Origin: CAYNST01 sp964434105
Lineage (GTDB): Bacteria; Pseudomonadota; Gammaproteobacteria; Pseudomonadales; Cellvibrionaceae
DNA: 64,000 bases
Reading direction: 5' to 3'
NCBI GenBank assembly: GCA_964434105.1
Contig: CAYSTJ010000021.1
Location: 1-64,000, forward strand
Shown: positions 1 to 8,090 of the stretch, one piece after another
How the letters are laid out: every line of letters begins with the position of its first letter
How positions within the stretch are numbered: position 1 is the stretch's first letter
The notes under the pieces: generated by a model
Seen by the model: only the letters and a program-made list of their open reading frames with translations
Told to the model about the DNA's origin: nothing
Databases searched by the model: none
Program-made: the position numbers and the translations under genes

Positions 1-2
1 CG

Positions 3-353
3 ATCGTGGCTGATACAGAATATGATGATGTTGAAGTTGATATCGACGCCGATATTGATACGGATGGCTTCCATGCAGCCCCACCAGCGCCCTGCGCTTC
101 TTCACTCGATCCTGATCAGTTTTTCAGTGCCGGGTACGACAGTACGCTGCAAGCGTTGATCTCCTCTCTGGTTGAGGCACAGGAATCAATTCGCGACGAT
201 GACCTGGCGCGTCGTATCGCGAGGGCGCACGGGTGGTCACGCACGGGCAAGCGCATACGTGAGCGTGTCAATCAAGTGGCCTTGCAGCGATATTGCCCGG
301 TTGCGGCCGAGTCGGGCCTGCTCTTCCGATCAGACTCGCCCGCCGACATCTGA
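3..353 (+). CDS. 3' end of a DUF3320-type helicase/nuclease-like protein (partial)
   Basis: The reading frame is open to the left edge of the window, so this is probably the C-terminal end of a larger protein, not a 115-aa protein starting at the GTG at 6. The visible part has an acidic Asp/Glu-rich stretch and then a small domain with the run LARRIARAHGWSRTGKRIRERV. That run resembles the DUF3320 domain at the C-terminus of large superfamily I helicase-type proteins (DUF4011/AAA-type), some of which sit in defence islands. The domain name comes from recall of the family pattern, and the catalytic part lies outside the window. It ends 30 bp before the convergent MscS-like gene. Confidence 0.5.
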   Translation: MVADTEYDDVEVDIDADIDTDGFHAAPPAPCASSLDPDQFFSAGYDSTLQALISSLVEAQESIRDDDLARRIARAHGWSRTGKRIRERVNQVALQRYCPVAAESGLLFRSDSPADI

Positions 354-383
354 CAGGGGACCGCGTCCACCCATGTATATTCG

Positions 384-1013
384 TTAACCCCGGCTCGCCG
401 CGTCCGGAGCTTCGGGAGCGGAAGTCTCCGACTCTATTTTTTGATTTCCGTCTTTGAACGCGTTCAGCAATGGCTGTGTGCGCTTCCCCGCCCAGCAACG
501 CGTGACGCGAAAGAAAAACAAATGGCACGGCACCTGAGTCATTGCCGGCTCGGCGCTGATCTCCGGCTCGACCGCCAGCTCCTGCAGTGTGACAAAAAAC
601 AGGTTGATGTCGACCAGCCGTCCCCGCATCCCAACCTCATCACGCTTGGTTTCCCGCAATTCCACAATATCGCCCACACGGATGCGCGAAAAGGCAATCA
701 ACAGCATGGAGGCCAGAATATTACTCATCACGCTCCAGGATGCGAAGAATGCGATGGCCACGATCAAGGCAATTGACAGCAGGCCCGCCCAGATTGTTCT
801 CAGCGGCAGCCCGAAAATTTCCAGCACCAGCAGGAACATCGTAACCCAGACGGCCCAGCGCAGAAAATTACCGCCTATCACAACAAAAGTGGGTGGCAGC
901 CAATCACGGTCTTTAATGATTCGCATGCTTTTCTTGATCAGCCGTACCAGAATCAGAGCGACTGCAATAACGACCACACTCTGCCCCGCCTGAAACAATA
1001 CAATTTCCTGCAT
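384..1013 (-). CDS. small MscS-family mechanosensitive channel protein
   Basis: Predicted inner-membrane channel subunit of 209 aa. There are three hydrophobic segments (about residues 5-25, 45-68 and 75-108). The last is Gly/Ala-rich and runs into IRVGDIVEL, the start of the MscS beta domain. A sequence like VPCHLFFF follows in place of the usual VPN-hydrophobic motif of MscS proteins. It is short for the family: the C-terminal alpha/beta domain is replaced by a low-complexity tail. AAGGG lies about 9 bases before the ATG. It is convergent with the partial gene on its left and divergent from nasA, so it is probably monocistronic. A role in osmotic-shock protection is inferred from the family only. 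Confidence 0.75.
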   Translation of the reverse strand: MQEIVLFQAGQSVVVIAVALILVRLIKKSMRIIKDRDWLPPTFVVIGGNFLRWAVWVTMFLLVLEIFGLPLRTIWAGLLSIALIVAIAFFASWSVMSNILASMLLIAFSRIRVGDIVELRETKRDEVGMRGRLVDINLFFVTLQELAVEPEISAEPAMTQVPCHLFFFRVTRCWAGKRTQPLLNAFKDGNQKIESETSAPEAPDAASRG

Positions 1014-1055
1014 AAAGCAAAATACCCTTCAATTGATAAAAATCCGGCGCCTGTG

Positions 1056-1147
1056 TGCACCATCAAGCGGCATCCTATGCCAAACCATCGAACATAAATG
1101 CAGCAGGTTCCCCGACCCCATGCACCACGAACCTCACTCATGCACCA
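1056..1147 (+). promoter_or_regulatory. three TGCACCA half-sites upstream of nasA (possible NtrC-type enhancer)
   Basis: TGCACCA occurs at 1056-1062, 1121-1127 and 1141-1147; the last two are exactly 20 bp apart, two helical turns. NtrC sites have the form TGCACC-N5-GGTGCA, so these are half-sites of the expected sequence at the expected distance from the -24/-12 element at 1233. No complete palindrome was found, which keeps confidence low. The rest of 1014-1324 shows no gene. Confidence 0.35.
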
Positions 1148-1232
1148 GGAGCTGACCAGTGTGCCGCCAAAATCAGCACTAAAACGCCGAAAAAAAACGC
1201 TACCCCATTGTTCTATATGCTATTTTCTGCAC

Positions 1233-1248
1233 CGGTATACAAGTTGCT
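1233..1248 (+). promoter_or_regulatory. candidate sigma54 promoter of nasA
   Basis: CGGTATACAAGTTGCT has GG and GC separated by exactly 10 bases and a perfect TTGCT -12 half; the -24 half is degenerate (CGGTAT against TGGCAC). Transcription would start near 1259, about 65 bases before the ATG. Sigma54/NtrC control is usual for nitrate assimilation genes. Confidence 0.4.
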
Positions 1249-1324
1249 ATAGCGCAGACTCTGTGATGGCAATCCTGCCCGCCAGCACGGTTAACTTCCA
1301 ACGCTATGAACACGGGAATTCCTC

Positions 1325-2797
1325 ATGAGCGCTTCCAACCTGAACCTGATTGACTTCAGTAAAGCCAACATCCGGGCCCTGCATCTTACCTGGTTTGCTT
1401 TCTTCCTGACCTTTGTGATGTGGTTTGCTCACGCGCCATTAAAGCCATTGATTATGGAGGCGTTCGATATGAGCGTCGATCAGTGGAAAGCACTACTCAT
1501 ACTCAATGTTGCCCTGACGATTCCCGCCCGGATTATCATAGGCATTCTAGTTGATAAATTTGGTCCCCGGGTAATCTACAGCGGCCTGCTGATCATTTCC
1601 GGGATACTGTGTATCGGCTTCGCCATGGCCCGATCCTATGAACAGCTCGCCTTCCTGCGCTTTGCCATGGGTTTCGCCGGCGCGGGTTTCGTCATCGGGA
1701 TTCGCATGGTGGGGGAATGGTTTCCTGCCCGTCAAGTAGGGCTTGCCGAGGGTGTTTACGGCGGCTGGGGTAATTTCGGTTCTGCCGCCGCCGCGTTTAC
1801 CCTGCCCACCCTGGCCTTAATCTACGGTGGCGAAAACGGGTGGCGTTACGCGGTAGCAACGACGGGCGGCATCGCCATCCTCTATGGCGTATTTTATTAC
1901 CTGCGCGCCCGCAATACCCCCCGGGGCTCCACCTATTTCAAACCAAAAAAATCTGGCGGTCTGGAAGTCACCAGCAAGCGGGATTTTTATTTTTATCTGG
2001 CCATGAACGTGCCCATGTACCTGATTCTTGCGGTACTGGCCTGGAAACTGTCGCCGACCGGGGTTGGCCTCTTGAGCCAGACCGCAACCAACACCATGTA
2101 TGTTTTGCTGGCTGTGCTGTTCGTATTTCAGTGCTCGCAGATTTATAAAGTGAACAAGGATATGCTGCAACACGGTGCGCCTGAACATGATAAATATCAA
2201 TTCAAGCAAGTTGCCATTCTTGACTGGGCCTATTTCGTTACCTTTGGATCGGAGCTGGCGGTAGTGTCCATGCTGCCCGCTTTTTTTCTGGAAACATTTA
2301 CAGATCTGAGCCTGGTTGCTGCCGGTGCACTTGGTGCGGCCTTCGCTTTTATGAATCTGCTTGCGCGCCCCGGCGGCGGTTATATCAGTGACCGCTTTGG
2401 CCGGCGCCTGTCTTTGTCGATATTTGTCGCCGGGCTGTCGCTGGGGTATTTCATTTTGTCCCAGGTCAATGCCGGCTGGCCAGTGACCATGGCGGTGCTG
2501 GCCGTCATGTTCTGTTCGTTCTTTGTGCAGGCGGGAGAAGGCGCAGTTTTCGCCATGGTGCCGCTGGTCAAGCGCCGCATGACCGGGCAGATTGCCGGCA
2601 TGGCGGGCGCCTATGGCAACGTCGGCGCAGTCACCTATCTCACCATATTCAGTTTTGTCAGCCCGAGCACCTTTTTCATTATTATTGCCGCCAGCGCCCT
2701 GTTGGTGCTCGGTATATTGCAGTTTCTCGAAGAACCCGCCGGCCACATGACGGAGGTGCTGGCAGATGGTACTGTAGAGCGCATCGAGCTGACCTGA
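1325..2797 (+). CDS. nasA: NasA/NarK-family nitrate/nitrite transporter
   Basis: Major facilitator superfamily transporter of the nitrate-nitrite porter (NNP) family, 490 aa with about 12 membrane segments. Both NNP signatures are visible: NS1 around residue 122 (GIRMVGEWFP, then EGVYGGWGNFGSA) and NS2 around residue 404 (GEGAVFAMVPLVKRR, then GAYGNVGAV). The arginines within these motifs are the family's substrate-binding positions. A MFS-type DKFGPR loop lies between TM2 and TM3. The next gene is a PP2C/kinase protein, a pairing known from Pseudomonas nitrate-assimilation loci, so uptake of nitrate for assimilation is more likely than respiratory exchange. The reductase genes (nirBD, nasC) are not in the window. 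Confidence 0.9.
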   Translation: MSASNLNLIDFSKANIRALHLTWFAFFLTFVMWFAHAPLKPLIMEAFDMSVDQWKALLILNVALTIPARIIIGILVDKFGPRVIYSGLLIISGILCIGFAMARSYEQLAFLRFAMGFAGAGFVIGIRMVGEWFPARQVGLAEGVYGGWGNFGSAAAAFTLPTLALIYGGENGWRYAVATTGGIAILYGVFYYLRARNTPRGSTYFKPKKSGGLEVTSKRDFYFYLAMNVPMYLILAVLAWKLSPTGVGLLSQTATNTMYVLLAVLFVFQCSQIYKVNKDMLQHGAPEHDKYQFKQVAILDWAYFVTFGSELAVVSMLPAFFLETFTDLSLVAAGALGAAFAFMNLLARPGGGYISDRFGRRLSLSIFVAGLSLGYFILSQVNAGWPVTMAVLAVMFCSFFVQAGEGAVFAMVPLVKRRMTGQIAGMAGAYGNVGAVTYLTIFSFVSPSTFFIIIAASALLVLGILQFLEEPAGHMTEVLADGTVERIELT

Positions 2798-2803
2798 TCA
2801 TCC

Positions 2804-2821
2804 CCCGCTCTGCGGAGCGGG
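2804..2821 (+). terminator. hairpin between nasA and the kinase/phosphatase gene
   Basis: A perfect 7-bp GC stem (CCCGCTC/GAGCGGG) with a TGCG loop starts 7 bases after the nasA stop and is followed by TTCATTTT. The T-run is interrupted, so it may be a weak terminator or a processing/stability element that lowers expression of the downstream gene instead of a full stop. Confidence 0.5.
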
Positions 2822-2849
2822 TTCATTTTGCGGAGCCCTACAGATTACT

Positions 2850-4583
2850 GTGGAACATCTTCAGTCGACACTGCAAGTCAATCTCGCCCAGTACAGTGAC
2901 CGCGGGCGCAAACCCGAAAACCAGGACACCGTTGGCGCCCGCGTACCTGACGCCCGACAGCCGGCATTGCTGACCACCAAAGGCATCGCACTTGCGATCG
3001 CCGATGGTGTCAGCAGCAGTGCCGCCGCCCGACAGGCGAGTCAGACGGCCGTCACCGGCTTTCTCACCGATTATTATGCAACGCCAGATACCTGGACAAC
3101 GCATAAGTCGGCCAGCCGTGTGATCCGTTCGCTGAATCATTATCTGTGGGGACAAAGCCGCAATAGCGTGCGCGAGGGCGGCTATCTGACCACCCTGTCG
3201 ATCCTGATTCTGAAAGGCGACAAGAGTTTTATATTTCATGTTGGCGACACGCGAGTCTATCGTCTGCGGGGCACCACCCTGGAACTTCTTACCCGCGACC
3301 ACACCCAGCGCATGAACCGGCGGACCACCTATCTCAGCCGGGCTCTGGGTGCGGACCCGGTGCTGGAAATTGATAGCCATGCTGATGAGGTACAGCCCGA
3401 CGACCTGTTTGTGCTCACATCCGATGGCATTCACGCAGCGATTCCCGCCGCGCAGTTTAGCCGGCTTATTCTCCAACACCAGCTGGACCCGCAACATCTG
3501 GTGCAAGCCGCCGTGCAGGCTGCGCTGGATTGCGCATCGGAGGATAATCTCAGCATTCAGGCGGTCCGGGTCAATCAGGTTGGCGTCGCGACTCAAAGCG
3601 ATACGGTACGCGTGCTTTCGCAGTTACCCTTTCCGCCCTTGCTGACGGCAGGGCAGATTATCGACGAGCTGGCCGTGAAACGGAGTTTGTGCGAAACCGA
3701 ACGCAGCCAGGTGTATCTGGTGGAAACCCCGGACGGTACGCCCTGCGTCATGAAGACACCCGCCGGCAAATACGCGGACGACCCTGCCTATATCGAACGA
3801 TTTGTTCTGGAATCCTGGATCGGCACCCGTATTCAGAGCCCGCATGTTGCGCGGGTCGTCCCCTCACCCCATTGCCGCAGCGCGCTGTACTATCTCACCG
3901 AACATATAGCGGGCCCGACACTCGAACAGTTGATCCGTGAACGGGCGCCCCTGGAAATCTCCGATGCGCTGACGCTGATTGAACAGGTGATCAAAGGTGT
4001 ACGCGCCTTTCACCGCAAGGAGACACTTCATCAGGACATCAAACCGGCCAATGTTGTCGTGGGCGCACGTGGCGCGGTCGTTATCGATTTTGGATCCTGT
4101 CATGTGGCCGGTATTCATGAGGTCGGCTCACCGATTGCGCGGGAGCGGGCGCTGGGCACCATGGACTATTCGGCACCGGAATACCGGTGTGGCGGTAGAA
4201 TCACTCAACGCGCCGACCAGTTTTCGCTGGCGGTCATTTTTTACGAAATGCTCACCGGAAAGCATCCCTATGGAACCGGCTACGCCAACGCAACGTCCCT
4301 GCAACAGTTTCGCAGGCTGGCCTACATCCCGGCGCGGCGTCACAATCCGCTGGTGCCGGCCTGGTTGGACCGGGCGATTGAGAAAGCCTTGCATCTGACG
4401 CCCTCCGCACGCTACGAGGCGTTGTCGGAATGGTTACGGGATCTGAAGCGGCCCAACCCCGACTGGCTCTTGCCATCGGAGCGCCCTTTGCTGGAACGGG
4501 ACCCGCTGAAAGCCTGGAAAATACTGGCAGCGCTCGGCTGGATAACCGCGGCCGGACTGTTGCTGTTACAGCTTCCTGCGTAA
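2850..4583 (+). CDS. bifunctional PP2C phosphatase / Ser-Thr protein kinase, tail-anchored
   Basis: 577 aa with two signalling domains. An N-terminal PP2C-type phosphatase (about 1-240) shows the metal-binding motifs (NQD at 24-26, ADG at 51-53, GDTRVYRL, TSDG and DNLS). A Hanks-type kinase (about 275-535) shows the VAIK-like lysine K302, HQD at 394-396 in place of HRD, DFG from D413 and SAPEY. A C-terminal hydrophobic helix (about 555-576) without a periplasmic domain looks like a tail anchor. The GTG start is supported by the conserved N-terminus; the nearest GGAG is 14 bases upstream, an unusually long spacing. Its place directly after nasA matches a known pairing in pseudomonads and suggests control of nitrate assimilation, but its targets are unknown. 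Confidence 0.85.
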   Translation: MEHLQSTLQVNLAQYSDRGRKPENQDTVGARVPDARQPALLTTKGIALAIADGVSSSAAARQASQTAVTGFLTDYYATPDTWTTHKSASRVIRSLNHYLWGQSRNSVREGGYLTTLSILILKGDKSFIFHVGDTRVYRLRGTTLELLTRDHTQRMNRRTTYLSRALGADPVLEIDSHADEVQPDDLFVLTSDGIHAAIPAAQFSRLILQHQLDPQHLVQAAVQAALDCASEDNLSIQAVRVNQVGVATQSDTVRVLSQLPFPPLLTAGQIIDELAVKRSLCETERSQVYLVETPDGTPCVMKTPAGKYADDPAYIERFVLESWIGTRIQSPHVARVVPSPHCRSALYYLTEHIAGPTLEQLIRERAPLEISDALTLIEQVIKGVRAFHRKETLHQDIKPANVVVGARGAVVIDFGSCHVAGIHEVGSPIARERALGTMDYSAPEYRCGGRITQRADQFSLAVIFYEMLTGKHPYGTGYANATSLQQFRRLAYIPARRHNPLVPAWLDRAIEKALHLTPSARYEALSEWLRDLKRPNPDWLLPSERPLLERDPLKAWKILAALGWITAAGLLLLQLPA

Positions 4584-4685
4584 TGCGAAAATCGAAAATC
4601 GAAAAGGCCATTTGCCGCTTATCGGGTATCGGGCCTCAATGCCTGTTGCGTCGCCGGTCAGCGCGCAGCGAATAACGGGGTGAAT

Positions 4686-5267
4686 TTATTCGGGCGGGTT
4701 TCCGGTTGCAGTATTTTCCGAATCATCCGTATCTTCCACGACCAGTGGCGTGACGGGTGCAACGGCATTGACCGCAGGCTCCGTCCAGTGTCTTCGTTGC
4801 GGAACCGGGAGGGGCACGCTTTCTTCGACAGGGGCGGTGTGACGCGGTATACCCACGGCAGGAAACACCCGGTCAACATCAACATGGGCGGACTGGTCAC
4901 GCCAGTGGCGCACGACGAGGCCTTCGTGAATCACCGCATGCAGATAGCGCGTGTCCTCAGTGGTGCGGGTGTAGCGAAATAGCCCAAACAGTGCGGTTCG
5001 GTTCAGATTCTGTCTGACGAATTGCCAGGTCAGGACTTCGGCATCGTCCGGTCCGTGGGTGGTATACAGTGGCGGGCCGAACTGTTGCAGCAACCACAGC
5101 CGCGTCGTTATGTGCGGTTCAATTGTCTCCAGCATTTCTGCTGCAAACACACCTTCGGAATCCCGGTAGCGCTCCAGCCGATCCACCGCCACCAGGCTGC
5201 ACGCCTGTAGCGTCAGTCCGAGTAAAATCGCAACCACTGCCCGTCCGCGGATCCTGGCCTGTGTCAC
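4686..5267 (-). CDS. predicted lipoprotein at the end of the chemotaxis operon
   Basis: 193 aa with a clear lipoprotein signal: basic N-terminus, hydrophobic stretch and lipobox LQAC near residue 23. The middle (about 50-125, with RLWLLQQFGPP and a Trp/Phe-rich strand pattern) is reminiscent of the small BamE/SmpA-like fold, but this is a weak impression. The C-terminal 60 residues are Pro/Thr/Glu-rich and probably disordered. The GTG start overlaps the stop of the DUF2802 gene (GTGA), so it is translationally coupled to the che operon. It is convergent with the kinase/phosphatase gene. Function unknown. Confidence 0.7.
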   Translation of the reverse strand: MTQARIRGRAVVAILLGLTLQACSLVAVDRLERYRDSEGVFAAEMLETIEPHITTRLWLLQQFGPPLYTTHGPDDAEVLTWQFVRQNLNRTALFGLFRYTRTTEDTRYLHAVIHEGLVVRHWRDQSAHVDVDRVFPAVGIPRHTAPVEESVPLPVPQRRHWTEPAVNAVAPVTPLVVEDTDDSENTATGNPPE

Positions 5268-5701
5268 GATTTTGCCGCCTTTCGCCCGGCAGTCGGTGCA
5301 GCGGGCGGTGTCTTCGGTTTCAAATGGGATCGCACCAGCGCCATTAACTGCGCTTCGGATTTGCTCAGGCCGCAGCTACTGACTACCGTATCGACGTCGG
5401 CGCCCTGATCAAACATTTGCATTGCCTGGGTGTAGGCCAGTTGCTCTCCGGAATGCCCCATCATGTCGTCCTGCCCCGCCGACAGCTCCAGCAGCGCCTG
5501 CTCCGTTACGACAAGCCGATGCCCAAGCCCGACTGCGCCCGCTTCCAGGGCTTTAAGTTGTTTTTCGCAGCCATGTAAACGGCGCAGTGCCTCATCCACG
5601 CGCAAACGGGCCTGCCCCACCAGCCGAAAGGTAAGCACGATGGCGGTTATCGCCAGCAACAGGCTGCCCAGTGCCAGACTTACCGCCAGCTCGATCGTCA
5701 C
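5264..5701 (-). CDS. DUF2802 family membrane protein downstream of cheW
   Basis: 145 aa: one N-terminal transmembrane helix (about 5-28), a coiled-coil-like segment (about 30-75) and a C-terminal part with the helical motif GADVDTVVSSCGLSKSEAQLM, which resembles the small helix-turn-helix of DUF2802 proteins. Genes of this family follow cheW in Pseudomonas-type chemotaxis operons (PA1465 position), and the location here is the same. GTG start with a weak ribosome site; the 135 bases between cheW and this start form the largest gap in this part of the operon. Role unknown. Confidence 0.75.
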   Translation of the reverse strand: MTIELAVSLALGSLLLAITAIVLTFRLVGQARLRVDEALRRLHGCEKQLKALEAGAVGLGHRLVVTEQALLELSAGQDDMMGHSGEQLAYTQAMQMFDQGADVDTVVSSCGLSKSEAQLMALVRSHLKPKTPPAAPTAGRKAAKS

Positions 5702-5836
5702 CGGACGCCACCCGCCAGGGTGAACACGCCCCGTGTCTGTCCGTTACCGTACGCAGCCCGTCCGGAACAAAACGACCCCGACACCAGAGTCCGGTGTTGG
5801 AAATCGCCAGCACGTGCCGCCGTCCGTCTCGCTCGA

Positions 5837-6328
5837 TCAATAGGCTTCAATATCACCCCACTCGCTTTCAGTCAGCAGCTTGTCCAGTTCAATCAGGATC
5901 AGCAGCTCGCCGTTTTTGTGACAGACACCCTGGATAAAACGCGCGCTCTCTTCGTTGCCCACGCTGGGCGCTTTTTCAATTTCGGATGCGCGCAGATAAA
6001 CGACCTCGGCGACGCTGTCCACCAGAATTCCCATCACGTGCTGATCCGCCTCAATCACAACAATACGGGTATTGTCGGTAGTTTCGCCCGGATTAAGGCC
6101 AAACCGGTGGCGCGTGTCGATAACCGTGACGACATTGCCGCGCAAATTGATAATCCCGATAACATATTCCGGCGCACCCGGGACCGGTGCAATTTCCGTG
6201 TGGCGCAGCACTTCGCGCACCTGCATGACGTTGACGCCGTACGTTTCGCCATCCAGATTGAAGGTGACCCATTGCAGCACCGGGTCATCGCCGGAGAGCT
6301 GCGCCTGATTTTTAACGTTAATGGACAT
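5837..6328 (-). CDS. cheW: chemotaxis coupling protein CheW
   Basis: CheW couples chemoreceptors to the kinase CheA. The protein is a single CheW/SH3-like domain: YGVNVMQVREVLRHTEIAPVPGAPEYVIGIINLRGNVVTVID is the typical core. I chose the ATG at 6328 (163 aa, starting MSINVK) because AGGA lies 8 bases before it; the upstream ATG at 6346 would place this ribosome site inside the gene. It follows motD after 134 bases. In Pseudomonas a ParA-like gene and a second CheW-like gene (parP) lie here; both are absent. Confidence 0.93.
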   Translation of the reverse strand: MSINVKNQAQLSGDDPVLQWVTFNLDGETYGVNVMQVREVLRHTEIAPVPGAPEYVIGIINLRGNVVTVIDTRHRFGLNPGETTDNTRIVVIEADQHVMGILVDSVAEVVYLRASEIEKAPSVGNEESARFIQGVCHKNGELLILIELDKLLTESEWGDIEAY

Positions 6329-6462
6329 ACCATCGTTCCTGTGCAATATGCTTTGTCAGCCTGTTGTTCATGGCAGCGCCATCCGCGATTCTGCATGAGT
6401 CCACATTAAATATAGACGAAACGGCCAGTTTGGCTGATGGCATGCCCTCACCCTGATTGTGG

Positions 6463-7350
6463 CTACTTCCCGTCCTCGCGTTCGCCGTTGGTAAACAGCA
6501 GCCCACCGCTGTCCAGCCGCCGGGGTTCCGGAATGGGCGGTGCGACGGGGACCGCAGCCGGTTCGGCTTTCAGCGAGCGTTCCCCGGCGGGCTGCGGCAG
6601 GTTATCCTGCAGCGCTTGCCGGGCTACCACGGGCCGCTCCACGGCGGTCCGCGCCACCATCAGCACAACTCGCCGGTTGGCCGCGCGCCCCGTGGCAGTG
6701 CTGTTCCCGGCCACTGGCCGAAATTCACCATAACCGACCGCCGACATGCGGGTCGGGTCGACGCCGTGTGCGGCCAACAGCTTCACCACAGCGGCTGCCC
6801 GAGCCGATGACAGCTCCCAGTTGCTCTGGAAGCGGGCGGTATTGATCGGCACATTGTCGGTATGGCCAGCCACCTCAATCTCATTGGCGTAGGGCGCCAG
6901 TTCGACAGCGATCTCCCGAAAAATGGCTTTGGCATCTTCGCCGGGTTCCGCGCTGGCTGAATCGAACAGCAGGTTGGCACTGATGTCTATCTGCACCCAG
7001 GCTTCCGTGGCCGTCACATTGACATGATCCAGTCTTACCAGCCCGGCCAGTGATTCCGATAAATTGCGCGCCAGCAACTGGGTATCGATCAAATTCGCTA
7101 CAGTCCCCGGACTCGCGCCCCGTGGTTGATCAGTGCGCTCAGCGGCGGGCAGGCCAGCCAGCTTCATCGGGCCAACAAAGGTTTCCGACAGCGTCTCCGC
7201 CAGCGTGCGGTACTTGCTTTCATTCACCTGTGATACGGAATACATGACGACAAAAAAGCCGAACAGCAGGGTGATAAAATCGGCATAGGACACCAGCCAG
7301 CGCTCGTGGCCAGTTTTGGTATCGTATTTAACGGCCCGTCGACGGATCAT
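6463..7350 (-). CDS. motD: flagellar motor stator protein MotD (MotB family)
   Basis: MotB-type stator subunit, 295 aa. A basic N-terminus precedes one membrane helix (about 20-42), which carries the proton-accepting Asp (D24 in SYADFITLLFGFF). A plug/linker region and an OmpA-like peptidoglycan-binding domain (about 125-235: GHTDNVPI, NWELSSARAAAV, YGEFRPVAGN, NRRVVLMV) follow. The Pro/Ala-rich tail (240-295) is probably disordered. The start ATG overlaps the motC stop (TAATG). The name MotD follows Pseudomonas usage for the MotB paralogue in the che operon. Confidence 0.92.
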   Translation of the reverse strand: MIRRRAVKYDTKTGHERWLVSYADFITLLFGFFVVMYSVSQVNESKYRTLAETLSETFVGPMKLAGLPAAERTDQPRGASPGTVANLIDTQLLARNLSESLAGLVRLDHVNVTATEAWVQIDISANLLFDSASAEPGEDAKAIFREIAVELAPYANEIEVAGHTDNVPINTARFQSNWELSSARAAAVVKLLAAHGVDPTRMSAVGYGEFRPVAGNSTATGRAANRRVVLMVARTAVERPVVARQALQDNLPQPAGERSLKAEPAAVPVAPPIPEPRRLDSGGLLFTNGEREDGK

Positions 7351-8090
7351 TATTGTAGATACCCACTCAATTTCATTTCGATTGAGCGCGGATTTTCGCC
7401 TTCCGCGATCGCCAGAATGCCCTCAATAAGCAGTTCCCGGTATTGGGATTTTTCCCGTACACAGGCTTTCAGTTTATTCGCCACGGGCAGCAGGAACAGG
7501 TTGGCCAGTGCCACGCCATAAATCGTGGCAACAAAAGCAACGGCGATACCCGGGCCGAGCTCTGCCGGGTCGGCCAGATGACCCATCACGTGGATCAGCC
7601 CGATTACGGCACCGATTATGCCGACCGTGGGTGCATAGCCGCCCATGCTTTCATAAAAATTAATGGCTTCCATATCCCGCTGTTCGGCAACCAGCAAGTC
7701 ATTTTCCAGGACGTGTCGAATCATGTCCGCTTCGCTGCCATCGACCAGTAATTGCAACCCTTTGCGACAAAAATAATCTTTCTCGGTTTCGGCCATGCTT
7801 TCAAGGCCCAGCAATCCGTCGCGTCGCGCCGTACGTGCCCAGCCCACCACCAGGTTGATACCTTTCTGAAATTGGGTTGTGGGCGGCCGAAACACCAACG
7901 GAAACAGGCCCAGTGCGCGCTTCAGGTTGGCTTTTGGGGTTTGTAGTACCGACGCCCCCAGCGTGCCGCCGAGAACAATCAGGGCAGCTGGACCGTTGAT
8001 CAGCGCGGCCAGCGAACCGCCTTCAAGAAAGTTGCCGCCCAGCAGTGCTGCAAATGCGAGAATAACGCCGGTCAGGCTGAGAATGTCCAT
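7350..8090 (-). CDS. motC: flagellar motor stator protein MotC (MotA family)
   Basis: MotA-type proton-channel subunit, 246 aa, with four membrane helices: two near the N-terminus (about 5-25, 30-48) and two near the C-terminus (about 150-172, 183-205), separated by a cytoplasmic loop that contacts FliG. The motif GGYAPTVGIIGAVIGLIHVM is characteristic of the family. The start codon lies 19 bases inside the 3' end of cheB and the stop overlaps motD, so cheB-motC-motD are translated together. Confidence 0.93.
   Translation of the reverse strand: MDILSLTGVILAFAALLGGNFLEGGSLAALINGPAALIVLGGTLGASVLQTPKANLKRALGLFPLVFRPPTTQFQKGINLVVGWARTARRDGLLGLESMAETEKDYFCRKGLQLLVDGSEADMIRHVLENDLLVAEQRDMEAINFYESMGGYAPTVGIIGAVIGLIHVMGHLADPAELGPGIAVAFVATIYGVALANLFLLPVANKLKACVREKSQYRELLIEGILAIAEGENPRSIEMKLSGYLQ

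Noticed and set aside
1817..2746. 309-codon minus-strand frame opposite nasA
   Set aside because: Lies entirely antisense to a well-recognised transporter; Gln/His/Gly-rich composition is typical of a shadow frame.
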